Below are positions 34,920 to 44,446 of a DNA stretch of 64,000 bases, piece after piece. The position numbers were made by a program, and so were the translations under genes. Below the pieces are notes generated by a model. It had not been told where the DNA came from and did no database searches. It saw nothing but the letters and a program-made list of their open reading frames with translations. The stretch covers positions 1 through 64,000 of the forward strand of contig NZ_JBGOSE010000004.1 of assembly GCF_041538045.1 (NCBI RefSeq). Reading direction: 5' to 3'. Origin of the DNA: Aliiglaciecola sp041538045. Lineage in GTDB: Bacteria; Pseudomonadota; Gammaproteobacteria; Enterobacterales; Alteromonadaceae. Position 1 is the stretch's first letter. Every line of letters starts with the position of its first letter.

Positions 34920-37541
34920 TTGAAACCAATGCTAAGTAAACGCAAACATTTAATCTGGACCCCACTACAAATCAAAATTTTTGTATTAGTAGTGAGTCTT
35001 TTTAGTATGGTATTTGCGTTAACCCTTCTGAGTATTTATAACGCGGCTTATAATCAAGCCGAACGTCAGTTTTTGTCTCGTTTGAGTGTCGGCCGTAATG
35101 TATTTTTGAATGAACTTGCTAACGCTAAGTCCCAACTTGATCTTAACGTCGAAACGGTTTCTAAAGACTGGGCTCTGCGCAGCGCAATTGGTCAAGGAGA
35201 AGATTCAGAATCAATCCGCACAATTTTATTTAATTTTGGTAGTCGTATTGATGCCGACGTTGCTTTGGTGTTAGACAAAAAGTTTACCCTTATCTCCCAA
35301 TATGGAGGTGAAGACGATGAAGTTGTACAGGCCTTGGGTCGAGAATTAAGTGACGAGCAAAAACACCAAGCCTGGATCACTATGATGGGGGAGCATCCCT
35401 TTTTAGTTTCCGCTGAACCGATTCGAGCGCCCGGTGTGATTGGTTGGCTGATTATGGGGAAAAAGCTCAATTTAAGTTTGTTTAACCGTATTAAAAGCCT
35501 GATTTCCTTGGATATTAACCTGACTGTTGTTAGTGACAATCAGGCATTACTGCCCTTATCAACAATAAATAACGATGACTTCCTCAATCAAGCCATTACA
35601 AAAAGCAGTGTAATGCTGCCAGACCAAAGCCGATCAATTGAGTTTCAAACTGTAGACACCCATGACACTGTATTACTGCCATTTATGTTGTTTGAAGATA
35701 ATCGACGGCAGTTTGTAGTGGTATTACAAGATTCGATTCAGTCATGGCTGAAAACTTTGCGGCAGTTTATGTTTGAGTTGCTGCCGTTTTTTGCCGTGGG
35801 CTTATTGTTGGCGGTGATGGGTTCGTATTATATTGCCCGCAGTATTACCCGACCTGTGGGGCGTTTGCTTGATGCTGCCAAATTGGTCGCCAGTGGGAAG
35901 TACAATGAAACCATTCAGGTCTCTGAGAAAAGTGAGCTGGGTGAATTAGCCTTAGAGTTTGGCAATATGCAGCACGCTGTTATGGAGCGTGAACAAAAGA
36001 TAAAGGATCAGGCGGAAGAAATTAGGCAAACCAATAAAGCCAAATATCAAATTGAAATTGTGCAAAAAGAACAAGAATTGGCGAAGTCAGCCAATGAGGC
36101 AAAAAACCGTTTTTTAGCCAACGTCAGTCACGAAATACGCACGCCATTAAATTCCATTATTGGATATACCCAAGTGCTAGATGATGCACAAGCAAGTCAT
36201 CAGGAGAAGCAGCAAGCGACCCAAGCAATTAATAGTAGTGGTCAATACCTGCTCAATATTATCAACGATGTACTAGACCTATCGAAGATCGAGGCGGGCA
36301 AAATTCACCTGCAAAATATCGATACCTGTACAGTGAGTTTGTTAAATGAAGTTCAGTCCTACATGCGCCGTTTTGCCGCAGAAAAAAGCTTAGAGTTTAA
36401 TCTGCAACTGCATTTCCCTTTGCCGCGCTTTATCAATACCGACCCAACTCGTCTAAAACAAATATTGCTTAATTTATGCAACAACGCCATTAAGTTTACC
36501 GACGAAGGGAAAGTGGAATTACAGGTTTATTTTGATAGTTATAAACGACGCCTGATTTTTGTGGTCTCTGACAGTGGCGTGGGCATGAGCGAAGAGCAAC
36601 AATTACGCTTGTTTACCGCGTTTTCCCAAGGTAGCTCAGCGATTAATCGTAAATACGGCGGCACAGGACTAGGTTTATATATCAGCAAACAGCTGATTGA
36701 AATTATGGGCGGGCACATCAAAGTGACCTCACAAGAAGGAGAAGGCAGCCAATTTGCTGTGTATCTCCCTTGGGCTGAAGCTCACAACAGAGCTATGTTA
36801 ACCTCGCAAAAAGAGGCGGACGACATTGCCATGGAGTATCGCCACAACAACGTGGAAATCCCACGTTTGTCTGGCCACATTTTGTGTGTGGACGATAACC
36901 AGGATAATTTACAATTAGTGGCTTACCTACTGAGAAAAACCGGTGTAAAAATGAGTTTAGCAAGCAGCGGTTTTGAAGCCCTAGAACTGGCTAAACAGCA
37001 TCGTTTTGAGTTGATTTTAATGGACATGCAAATGCCCGATATGGATGGTTTAGAAACCACTCAGCGGTTGTTAGAGTTTGGAGTGCAATGTCCTATTTTA
37101 ATGCTGACCGCTAATGTCGACAGCGAAAGTATTCAACAAGTGATGCAAGCCGGCGCAACGGCACATTTTGGTAAACCCATTAAAACCGAAGCATTTTATG
37201 CAAAATTAACCGAACTAATGGATTTAAAAACCTACAATCAAGTTGAACACCAAGGTGTCCAGCCTAGTAACGAGTTTGAACGGTTAATAGAAGATTATAA
37301 AAATAGTTTTGAGTCAAAAATTGCCGACATGCAAGCTGCAGCTGACCTGCAAGACTGGCACCAAGTGCAGCAGCTCATGCACAAATTAAAAGGCTCTGCC
37401 GGCAGCTATGGCTTTGACCGTATTAGTGAACTGGCGAAACAAGTCGAAGATAACGTTACCCAAGAGCACTTTAGCAATGCAATAGACAGCCTTAATCAAT
37501 TAAAACAACTAATGAGAGAAGCCTGCGCGGGTAACCACTAA
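34920..37541 (+). CDS. Hybrid sensor histidine kinase (HAMP, HisKA, HATPase, REC, Hpt)
   Basis: 873 residues. TM1 at about 18-40, a periplasmic sensor domain of about 240 residues, TM2 at about 288-308, HAMP (RSITRPVGRLLDAAKLVASG), HisKA with SHEIRTPLNSIIGY (His404), HATPase with NLCNNAIKFT and GTGLGLYISKQL, a receiver (LCVDDNQDN, LILMDMQMPDMDG with Asp702) and a C-terminal Hpt (MHKLKGSAGSYGF, His821). A full internal His-Asp-His relay, so an external response regulator, absent here, should be the output. The TTG at 34920 is favoured by TAGGT; ATG 34929 is the alternative. Confidence 0.92.
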   Translation: MKPMLSKRKHLIWTPLQIKIFVLVVSLFSMVFALTLLSIYNAAYNQAERQFLSRLSVGRNVFLNELANAKSQLDLNVETVSKDWALRSAIGQGEDSESIRTILFNFGSRIDADVALVLDKKFTLISQYGGEDDEVVQALGRELSDEQKHQAWITMMGEHPFLVSAEPIRAPGVIGWLIMGKKLNLSLFNRIKSLISLDINLTVVSDNQALLPLSTINNDDFLNQAITKSSVMLPDQSRSIEFQTVDTHDTVLLPFMLFEDNRRQFVVVLQDSIQSWLKTLRQFMFELLPFFAVGLLLAVMGSYYIARSITRPVGRLLDAAKLVASGKYNETIQVSEKSELGELALEFGNMQHAVMEREQKIKDQAEEIRQTNKAKYQIEIVQKEQELAKSANEAKNRFLANVSHEIRTPLNSIIGYTQVLDDAQASHQEKQQATQAINSSGQYLLNIINDVLDLSKIEAGKIHLQNIDTCTVSLLNEVQSYMRRFAAEKSLEFNLQLHFPLPRFINTDPTRLKQILLNLCNNAIKFTDEGKVELQVYFDSYKRRLIFVVSDSGVGMSEEQQLRLFTAFSQGSSAINRKYGGTGLGLYISKQLIEIMGGHIKVTSQEGEGSQFAVYLPWAEAHNRAMLTSQKEADDIAMEYRHNNVEIPRLSGHILCVDDNQDNLQLVAYLLRKTGVKMSLASSGFEALELAKQHRFELILMDMQMPDMDGLETTQRLLEFGVQCPILMLTANVDSESIQQVMQAGATAHFGKPIKTEAFYAKLTELMDLKTYNQVEHQGVQPSNEFERLIEDYKNSFESKIADMQAAADLQDWHQVQQLMHKLKGSAGSYGFDRISELAKQVEDNVTQEHFSNAIDSLNQLKQLMREACAGNH

Positions 37542-37798
37542 CTCGTGCACCCGATTCATTTAGTTATACTGCAATTTAGTCCCAACCTAAGTTTAGTCTA
37601 TGCTCAATCTAGACCTAATCTCCACAAGCAATCCCAGGGCTTAAAACAAGGAAGTAAGGTGATAGCCTATACAGCAACAGCCGAGACAAAAGCGAACATT
37701 CCATTGTAATAACGGTACTATTTAGATTCTCGATTACTGCTAGCATCTAATTCACTAGATTTTGCCTTAGCAAGCCAATAGAGGATCCTTAGATCCTA

Positions 37799-39655
37799 TT
37801 AACTTCCTGGATACTTGTCCTGAATAAAGTTGTCTAAAGCTCTATCAGATGTGTAACGGCCTATATCCCAAGTTGGAAATTCAAATAAGTCTTTAGCGAT
37901 GTCTCGGATAGCTTCGGTTAATTCCACCTGTTGAACGAGCTGCTCATCAATACTATTTAAACCATAAAGCGCTCCCCATAGATTTCCGGAGATAGCACCA
38001 GTTGAATCGGAGTCACCATCGTGGCTAACGGATATGCTCATTAGGTGATTGAAATCATTGGCGACTATTGCACAATACAATGAAATGGCTAGCGCCTCTT
38101 CTGCTATCCAGCCTTCACCCATTTGTTGAATGGCGTTTGCATAATTGCATTGTGTTTTCGATAACCTTAGAGTCTGTTCAATTGCATCAATGGTTTCGTC
38201 AGCGTTTCGTTGCTCTTTAAGTATTGGGATAACCGAAAGTGTCGCATCTACTAGGGTGTAACCGTCTAATATTTGATAAATGATGGCGGAAAATGCCCCT
38301 GAGGCCAAATAGCCAGTGGGGTGACCATGGGTAAGTTGCGCCGCATCACAGCCAAGCTTAAAACAATCCTCAAGGGTGAAATTCGTTTTCTCGCGCCAAC
38401 AAAATAATCCAATGGGGGCAACACGCATCACACCGCCACAACCTTTGCTGTCATTTAGGGCCAACTCATCAAATTCTCCTGCTGTGCTAAGGGCATTCAA
38501 ACAGGTATTCCCTGGGGCGCGTTGGTCGTGGAGCTCTGGGTATTGCCAAAGTACGCCGTCTGTAATTACCCTTAAATCACTCGGGGATGAATGGGATTGA
38601 GTTTGCAACCAGCGCTGATAAGCATGACCAATACACCCTAACCACGACGTCCTTCCTTCGCGTTTTCCTTTCACATAAGCTCGTAACAAACCTTCAGCGG
38701 TAAAAAGCGTCATCTGAGTATCGTCGGTAATAGCACCCACTTTGCCGTAGGCTGGCAATAACGAAGTAACACCTTTATCGCCATGCAACGCTAAAATCCG
38801 TTCCCGTGAGATAAATTCTACTGGCGCACCATACGCATCACCGATTGCCCCGCCAAGCATACAGCCAAGGAATTTATCTCGAACTTCATTTGCGTTTTGC
38901 TCTGCTGTATTTCCTAGATGTGGTTGGATGTTAAGTGCTTCCATGTATTTTTCAAAACAGAAACCTGGCTGGTGGAAAAACTCGCGAACTTGCAATTGTG
39001 TACCGGTATGCATCGATGGAATGGCGGTAAGGTCAATTAGCTTTCGCCAATTTTCCACTATCTCACCATTGAATGATTTTCCAAGACCATACTGCCAATA
39101 ACTAATGTAATTATTGCCTGCATCTGATGCATACGCTTGGGAAATTTTTCCCGAGCGATCAATGTTGTATTTAAATTTCTTTTCTGGGGAACATGCTCTG
39201 CCAGCGGGATCTAAATCACTGCAAATCCTCTTAACCATCGATAATGCATTATCATCTAGAAATTCATAAGCACACATGACTAATTGACTGTCTTTCAAGG
39301 TAAATGCGGCAACTAAGCGGTTTCTACACTGAATTGTTACTATTTCGTCTTTGGCTAAGTCAATCGAACCATATTTTAGGCTCCAATCAACGCCTGCGCA
39401 TTCACTTCCCTGTTCAAGTTCTGGCTCATAAAGGACGTAACACAAAGCTTCTAAACCAGGGAGTAATTTGGCTTTATCAATCTCTTTGTCATTAAGTTTT
39501 GTTTGTAATCCGTGAAGTAGTAATTCAGGCAGCAATTTACCTTGGTTACTTGCGGCCGCTATTAAGGCTTCAGTTGGTAGAAAATACTCTTGCTCGGGGA
39601 GGCTCCATTTTTGCAAAGTTTCGGTGTTTATTTTCAATGCGACAAAACTAGTCAT
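37799..39655 (-). CDS. ADP-ribosylglycohydrolase with a long unrecognised N-terminal domain
   Basis: 618 residues. The C-terminal half (about 262-618) is a complete DraG/ARH domain: GCMLGGAIGDAYGAPVEF (264-281), TDDTQM (310-315), KGCGGVMR, THGHPTGY and HDGDSDSTGAISGNLWG (from 545), so the di-magnesium ligands are present. It removes ADP-ribose from proteins or small molecules. The first 260 residues (no TM, cysteines at 72, 86, 110, 128, 145, 155) match nothing I know and may bind the substrate. Cytoplasmic, monocistronic. Confidence 0.88.
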   Translation of the reverse strand: MTSFVALKINTETLQKWSLPEQEYFLPTEALIAAASNQGKLLPELLLHGLQTKLNDKEIDKAKLLPGLEALCYVLYEPELEQGSECAGVDWSLKYGSIDLAKDEIVTIQCRNRLVAAFTLKDSQLVMCAYEFLDDNALSMVKRICSDLDPAGRACSPEKKFKYNIDRSGKISQAYASDAGNNYISYWQYGLGKSFNGEIVENWRKLIDLTAIPSMHTGTQLQVREFFHQPGFCFEKYMEALNIQPHLGNTAEQNANEVRDKFLGCMLGGAIGDAYGAPVEFISRERILALHGDKGVTSLLPAYGKVGAITDDTQMTLFTAEGLLRAYVKGKREGRTSWLGCIGHAYQRWLQTQSHSSPSDLRVITDGVLWQYPELHDQRAPGNTCLNALSTAGEFDELALNDSKGCGGVMRVAPIGLFCWREKTNFTLEDCFKLGCDAAQLTHGHPTGYLASGAFSAIIYQILDGYTLVDATLSVIPILKEQRNADETIDAIEQTLRLSKTQCNYANAIQQMGEGWIAEEALAISLYCAIVANDFNHLMSISVSHDGDSDSTGAISGNLWGALYGLNSIDEQLVQQVELTEAIRDIAKDLFEFPTWDIGRYTSDRALDNFIQDKYPGS

Positions 39656-40213
39656 AATATGTCCCTTATTGATTAACCAGAGCAGCAGAAAAAATTTATA
39701 AGTTGCCTTGGATCACTTAATCATTCACCTAAATAATCTCGATAAACATAGACGACATCAACCCTTCAGAGCTTGAGATTTAACCCCCCTTTACTAATAT
39801 GCGGCGGTTGTTTTAAACCAGACGATTGTATTCTAACGGTGTGTTTTAAATCGTCTAATAAGAAATGAATAACCTGAAAAGCATTACTCAATATTCTGGA
39901 TCTGCCCATTGAGTAGCGGCCTAGCCCCTAACAAACTTAATAACTTACTGAATAAAACGGTGTACTGGAGATAACCCATACAGTATTCAGCTGCACTCCT
40001 CTCGTAAAAACCGCTGAGCAATAGCCGTTATATTTTTATCATTAAACTTTCATATTTGTGTCAAGTGAACGTCACTTTTACTTTGCTAGACTTCGGCGCG
40101 AATTGATCAGGGCTATGCACTCCGACTCTATCCAGAATGATTTGAAACGCTAATGCTCCGCCGATCTCACACTAAAACTAACTATATTGATGTTTATCAC
40201 AAGGAATATAAAA
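39656..40213. other. Intergenic stretch containing a relic yicC tail
   Basis: 558 bases without a gene. A weak stem (AGACGATT with AATCGTCT, 39820-39856) and the relic yicC tail at 39884-39919 are the only structures seen. The promoter of the PhoX-like gene should be near the right end. Confidence 0.5.
39884..39919 (-). mobile_element. Relic yicC 3' end, candidate left attachment site of an older element
   Basis: Read on the minus strand this encodes RPLLNGQIQNIE followed by TAA. The yicC copy in the attL at 44.2 kb encodes RPLLNEQIQNIE and stop. Eleven of twelve residues agree although the codons and stop codon differ. The following bases (39920-39960) also resemble the inner flank of attL (44222-44262). 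This points to an attachment site left by an earlier, related insertion. Confidence 0.7.
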
Positions 40214-42160
40214 ATGATGATTGAGTCTAAACTGGCTAAATCTATTCGCGCGCTTTTGATTACTACGCCCGTAGTTTTACTTGCTGCATGTGGCGACGAT
40301 GGCAAAGATGGTGTAAACGGCACTGATGGCACATCAGCACTAACTAAAGTTGTAACCCAAGAAGCAAATGAAGCCTGCCCATACGGCTCTACATTATTAC
40401 AAGCAGGGGTTGACGCTAACGCTAATGGTGAACTGGACGTTGCAGAAGTGCAAAGTGAATCAAGCGTTTGTTCAGCTCCTAATGCCTCTGCTCAAATGAT
40501 TGCTTCTAGCGCTCAAATTAAATTCGAAGAAGTTGCCGCACCACTTACAAATTATGAAAAACGCCAGATTATGGTAGCTCAGGCTAAAGTGGTTGATGGT
40601 AATGAAGAGAAAACCTTAGATGCAGGCTATCACATTCTTGCTCGCTCAGGGGATCGTTTTGGCGACGTTGTTTTTGGTCAGCTAATCGATAAATACGGTC
40701 AGCCCATGTTTGGCGAAGATGGTGCACGTAAAGTATCTGATGCCAATGAGCATACTTCTTTATTACCTATTGGCGACAAATTATTCTCTGTATCTCAAAT
40801 GGAATCACTCCCTGGTTCTATGTTCTTAATGGAGTTAAATCAGGATCAGGCGTCAGGTGAATTAAGTGTTAAAAACATGAGTCAAATTGACCAGTCTGGT
40901 GTTGACGGTGGTTGGGTACACTGTGCCGCATCTGTCACGCCGTGGACTACCCATTTGGCCTCTGAAGAATATGAACCAGATGCGTCAAACCCAGCTAGCG
41001 CTTCAAGAATGAATGAATACATGGGTTTAGTAGGTGATACTAATCCATATTTCTACGGCTGGAATATTGAAATTGAAGTTAGCGAAGATGCCACAACCGA
41101 CTTGAGCAAGCATTATGCAATGGGTCGTTTAGCCTTCGAATTATCTTACGTTATGCCTGATTCGAAAACGGTTTACATGACAGATGATGGTACCAACGTT
41201 GGCTTCTTCATGTTTGTAGCTGATACTGCCGGTGATTTAAGTGCTGGTACTTTGTATTCTGCAAAATGGAATCAAACATCTGCTGAAAATGGCGGTGCTG
41301 CTGACCTGTCTTGGGTAAATCTTGGTCATGCGACTGATTCTGAAATTGGTGACTATGTACATGGTTCATCAACGGAAGTGGCATTGAGTTTCACTGATAT
41401 TTTCGACGTAGATACCGAAAACTGTACTACTATCAGTGCCAACGGAAAAACTGAGTGTTTAGAGCTTCGTGCAGGAATGGAAAAAGCTGCTTCACGTATG
41501 GAGACACGTCGTTATGCCGCGTTAATGGGGGCTACGACTGAGTTCCGTAAAGAAGAAGGTGTTACTTTCGCTCCGGATCGTAACAAGGTTTATGTTGCTA
41601 TGTCTCAAGTCGGGAAAGGCATGAGCGATGGAGAAGGCGATATTCAACTTTCACAAAACAATTGCGGTACTGTTTACGAATTAAATGTCGCTACAGATGC
41701 AATGAACGATACTGACGGCAACGCGATTAGCTCCAGCTCGGTTGTTAAAGATATGACAGCGCTGGTTTCGGGTCGTCCTGTATCAGTTGAAGATCCACAA
41801 GCAGCTGGATTTGAAGGCAACAACTCTTGTCATATCAATGGTATCGCTAATCCAGATAACGTTACCTACATGGCAGGTCACAATCAGTTAATTATTGGTG
41901 AAGATACAGGTAGCGGTCATCAAAACGATGCTATTTGGTCATATGATTTAGATGCGGGCAGCCTGACTCGCATCCAAACCACTCCTTATGGTTCAGAAAC
42001 CACGTCACCTTACTGGTATCCAAACATAAATGGATGGGCATATCTGATGAGTGTGGTTCAACACCCTTACGGTGAATCTGATGGCGATAAAGACACAGGT
42101 ACAGGTGAAGGTCGTGCATACACTGGTTACGTGGGTCCATTTCCAGCTAAAGCTGAATAA
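40214..42160 (+). CDS. PhoX/DUF839-like surface lipoprotein
   Basis: 648 residues from the ATG at 40214, set by AAGGAA at 40201-40206. Lipobox LAAC (Cys26), then a short collagen-like GDDGKDGVNGTDG and a DUF7151-like segment (CPYGSTLLQAGVDANANGELD). The rest resembles PhoX-type beta-propeller phosphatases: NEHTSLLPIGDKLFSVSQ, WVHCAASVTPWTTHLASEEYEP, and CHINGIANPDNVTYMAGHNQL near the end. Known PhoX proteins are Tat-exported calcium/iron enzymes; this one uses a Sec lipoprotein signal, so cofactor and activity are uncertain. A diheme cytochrome gene follows. Confidence 0.78.
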   Translation: MMIESKLAKSIRALLITTPVVLLAACGDDGKDGVNGTDGTSALTKVVTQEANEACPYGSTLLQAGVDANANGELDVAEVQSESSVCSAPNASAQMIASSAQIKFEEVAAPLTNYEKRQIMVAQAKVVDGNEEKTLDAGYHILARSGDRFGDVVFGQLIDKYGQPMFGEDGARKVSDANEHTSLLPIGDKLFSVSQMESLPGSMFLMELNQDQASGELSVKNMSQIDQSGVDGGWVHCAASVTPWTTHLASEEYEPDASNPASASRMNEYMGLVGDTNPYFYGWNIEIEVSEDATTDLSKHYAMGRLAFELSYVMPDSKTVYMTDDGTNVGFFMFVADTAGDLSAGTLYSAKWNQTSAENGGAADLSWVNLGHATDSEIGDYVHGSSTEVALSFTDIFDVDTENCTTISANGKTECLELRAGMEKAASRMETRRYAALMGATTEFRKEEGVTFAPDRNKVYVAMSQVGKGMSDGEGDIQLSQNNCGTVYELNVATDAMNDTDGNAISSSSVVKDMTALVSGRPVSVEDPQAAGFEGNNSCHINGIANPDNVTYMAGHNQLIIGEDTGSGHQNDAIWSYDLDAGSLTRIQTTPYGSETTSPYWYPNINGWAYLMSVVQHPYGESDGDKDTGTGEGRAYTGYVGPFPAKAE

Positions 42161-42194
42161 TTTCTGTTCAGTTACTAATAATCTTTAAAAGTTT

Positions 42195-42217
42195 AGGGGG
42201 TAATTGCCCCCTTTTTC
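42195..42217 (+). terminator. Terminator between the PhoX-like and cytochrome genes
   Basis: Stem AGGGGG/CCCCCT with loop TAATTG followed by TTTTT. Because it lies inside a close gene pair it may attenuate rather than fully stop transcription. Confidence 0.8.
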
Positions 42218-42233
42218 CTATCTGGAGGTTGCC

Positions 42234-43910
42234 ATGTTCTTTAATTCCCCATCAGTAGTTGTTCGTTGTTTTGGGGTAGCAACGTTGCTAATGGTGTTAC
42301 CTGCATCAGCGAAAAAAATGGATGTGATTTATAACGATGTTCTAAGCCATCCAAGTCCATATATTCCTGCACAGTGTTATACCAAACCTGAAGTATCAGA
42401 AAATCAAAAAGTTAATCCATGTTATGCCTGCCATACCATGAGCAAGCGGCCCAATGTGCTGAATGATATTGATGTGCAGCTAAATTATGTTTTTCCAACC
42501 AGCGTATTAAAAAACCCATGGAAAAACCTGTTTAAAGACCGTAGTAAGCTGATTGCGGATATTTCAGACGAGCAGATATTAACCTATGTCAGACAGGATA
42601 ATTATTTTGATGAGCAAGGCAATATACGTCTGAAAAAACGTTTAAAGGACGACATCAAGCATTTTGATGCGAACAGCAATAACCACTGGGACGGATACGT
42701 GCCTGACAGTTATTTTAATTTTGATAATCAAGGGTTTGATCGTGCTCCCAATGGTGATTACACAGGATGGCGTAGTTATGCCTATTACCCCCTGCCCGGC
42801 AGCTTTATGCCTACTAACGGTTCCACCGACGATGTCAGCATTCGCTTAGCACCTGCTTTTCAACAAAACAAGCATGGTGAATTTGATCTCAGTATATATA
42901 AAATAAACATGGCAATTGTAGAGTCCATGATTATGGAGCAGGATGTGCCTATTGAGCCCAGTGATGAAAACAAACTGGGTGTCGATTTGGACAAAAATGG
43001 TGAACTTAGTACAGCAACCCTGATTAAATATGACTGGGCGCCACTAGAAAAACGCTTTATGTCTTATGTGGGTAAAGCCAAAGTCGAACAACAAAGCGGC
43101 AACGTACACATTGCAGCAAAACTCTTTCCTGAAGGCACAGAATTTTTGCATTCGGTACGTTATCTGGACATTGATAATAATGATCAGGTAAAAATGGCGC
43201 CACGCATGAAAGAGCTACGTTATGCCAAAAAACACAGTTGGATGACTTATTACCAATGGGAAGTTATCGTAAATGCCGAAATTAAAGAACGCCATGATTT
43301 TCCCGATCGTACCAAAACCGTATTAGGGAGTGCGGAAGAAGGTGTGAATGTGGCTCAGGGCTGGAATTACCAAGGTTTTATAGAAGATTATCAAGGTGAT
43401 CTTCGTCCTCAAACCTATGAAGAGCAAATTACTTGTACTGGCTGTCATGGGGGGACAGGCGTAATGATAGACAGCAATATTTCATTTTATCGTAAATTTC
43501 CCAATTCAAGTTTTCAACGTGGTTGGTATCACTGGCTACAAAAGCCCATGCAAGGTGTTCCCGAACCTAAGCGTGAGAGTGATGGTGAGTATGAATACAG
43601 TTATTACTTAAAACATAACCCTACAGGTGATGAGTTTCGCGCCAATGATGAGGTTAAAGCCAAATTTTTTGATGAAGATGGTCAGCCTAAAGAGCACATG
43701 TTCGACAGGTTACATCAGGATATAGCTGTACTTATGTTGCCCAGTAAACAACGTGCACTTAATTTAAACAAAGTGTACAAAACGATTGTTGAAGAACAAA
43801 GCTTTAAACTAGGCAAAGCGCCCTTGCTAAGTCCTGCCGGCCAAGTTGTATTTAAAGAAGTAAAGTTGAATCAAGAAACCGGTATTAAAGAAGCGTTAAG
43901 CGCATTTTAA
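42234..43910 (+). CDS. Periplasmic diheme c-type cytochrome-like protein
   Basis: 558 residues from the ATG at 42234, preceded by GGAGG (42222-42226). A signal peptide ends PASA. Two heme-binding CxxCH motifs are visible, CYACH at 63-67 and CTGCH at 401-405, widely separated, with a large region between them that has no recognised fold (it contains a Ca-type LDKNGELSTATL stretch). Electron transfer in the periplasm is expected. It follows the PhoX-like lipoprotein gene by 73 bases, so the pair may form an oxidoreductase module. It converges on the yicC tail in attL. Confidence 0.8.
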   Translation: MFFNSPSVVVRCFGVATLLMVLPASAKKMDVIYNDVLSHPSPYIPAQCYTKPEVSENQKVNPCYACHTMSKRPNVLNDIDVQLNYVFPTSVLKNPWKNLFKDRSKLIADISDEQILTYVRQDNYFDEQGNIRLKKRLKDDIKHFDANSNNHWDGYVPDSYFNFDNQGFDRAPNGDYTGWRSYAYYPLPGSFMPTNGSTDDVSIRLAPAFQQNKHGEFDLSIYKINMAIVESMIMEQDVPIEPSDENKLGVDLDKNGELSTATLIKYDWAPLEKRFMSYVGKAKVEQQSGNVHIAAKLFPEGTEFLHSVRYLDIDNNDQVKMAPRMKELRYAKKHSWMTYYQWEVIVNAEIKERHDFPDRTKTVLGSAEEGVNVAQGWNYQGFIEDYQGDLRPQTYEEQITCTGCHGGTGVMIDSNISFYRKFPNSSFQRGWYHWLQKPMQGVPEPKRESDGEYEYSYYLKHNPTGDEFRANDEVKAKFFDEDGQPKEHMFDRLHQDIAVLMLPSKQRALNLNKVYKTIVEEQSFKLGKAPLLSPAGQVVFKEVKLNQETGIKEALSAF

Positions 43911-44092
43911 CTTAATAATTTACCCTATTAATCAGCAGTCTTTTCTTTACACTGGATTAGGCTGCTATTACATCAACTGGTACACCCCTAAAGAAATGAA
44001 AGTCATTAAATCAAATTAGCTCCAACCTGGCGCAAATGAAAGCAGCGCGATAAGTGGAGATGGCATAAAATGTTGGTGACTTCGATGCGAAA

Positions 44093-44209
44093 ATCTGCAA
44101 ACCGATTTGGACGGGAAAAATAAAAAAGCCCTGTATTTACAACTAAATAACAGGGCTTTTAAGACATTCTTGGACGGGTAAAAAACTATTCGATGTTTTG
44201 AATCTGCTC
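44093..44209. mobile_element. attL: left 117-bp direct repeat
   Basis: Contains the last codons of yicC in minus orientation (stop at 44186-44188) and the yicC terminator. Upstream of the repeat the frame reads SRPLLN instead of the genuine yicC codons, which marks the start of element DNA. Confidence 0.9.
44122..44162 (-). terminator. Copy of the yicC terminator in attL
   Basis: Stem AAAAGCCCTGT/ACAGGGCTTTT with T-runs in both orientations. It would also end the cytochrome transcript arriving from the left. Confidence 0.85.
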
Positions 44210-44446
44210 ATTGAGCAGCGGCCTAGACCTTAATAAACTCAATGAGTTATCGAAAAGAAACCGTTCAAAAATGCCTGTTTGCTCACCAAACTGCCCACCA
44301 CTTGCCTATGGCTTTTACTAAATCTTAGTGGTTAGCAATGGAAAAACAGTGCCGTTTTTACGCTGCTGTTAGAGCTAAAACATAGCAGTTTTGAAGGGCT
44401 TTATCGAGCACGATTCCCGTCAACATAGCTTTGCCATTTTTTACGC

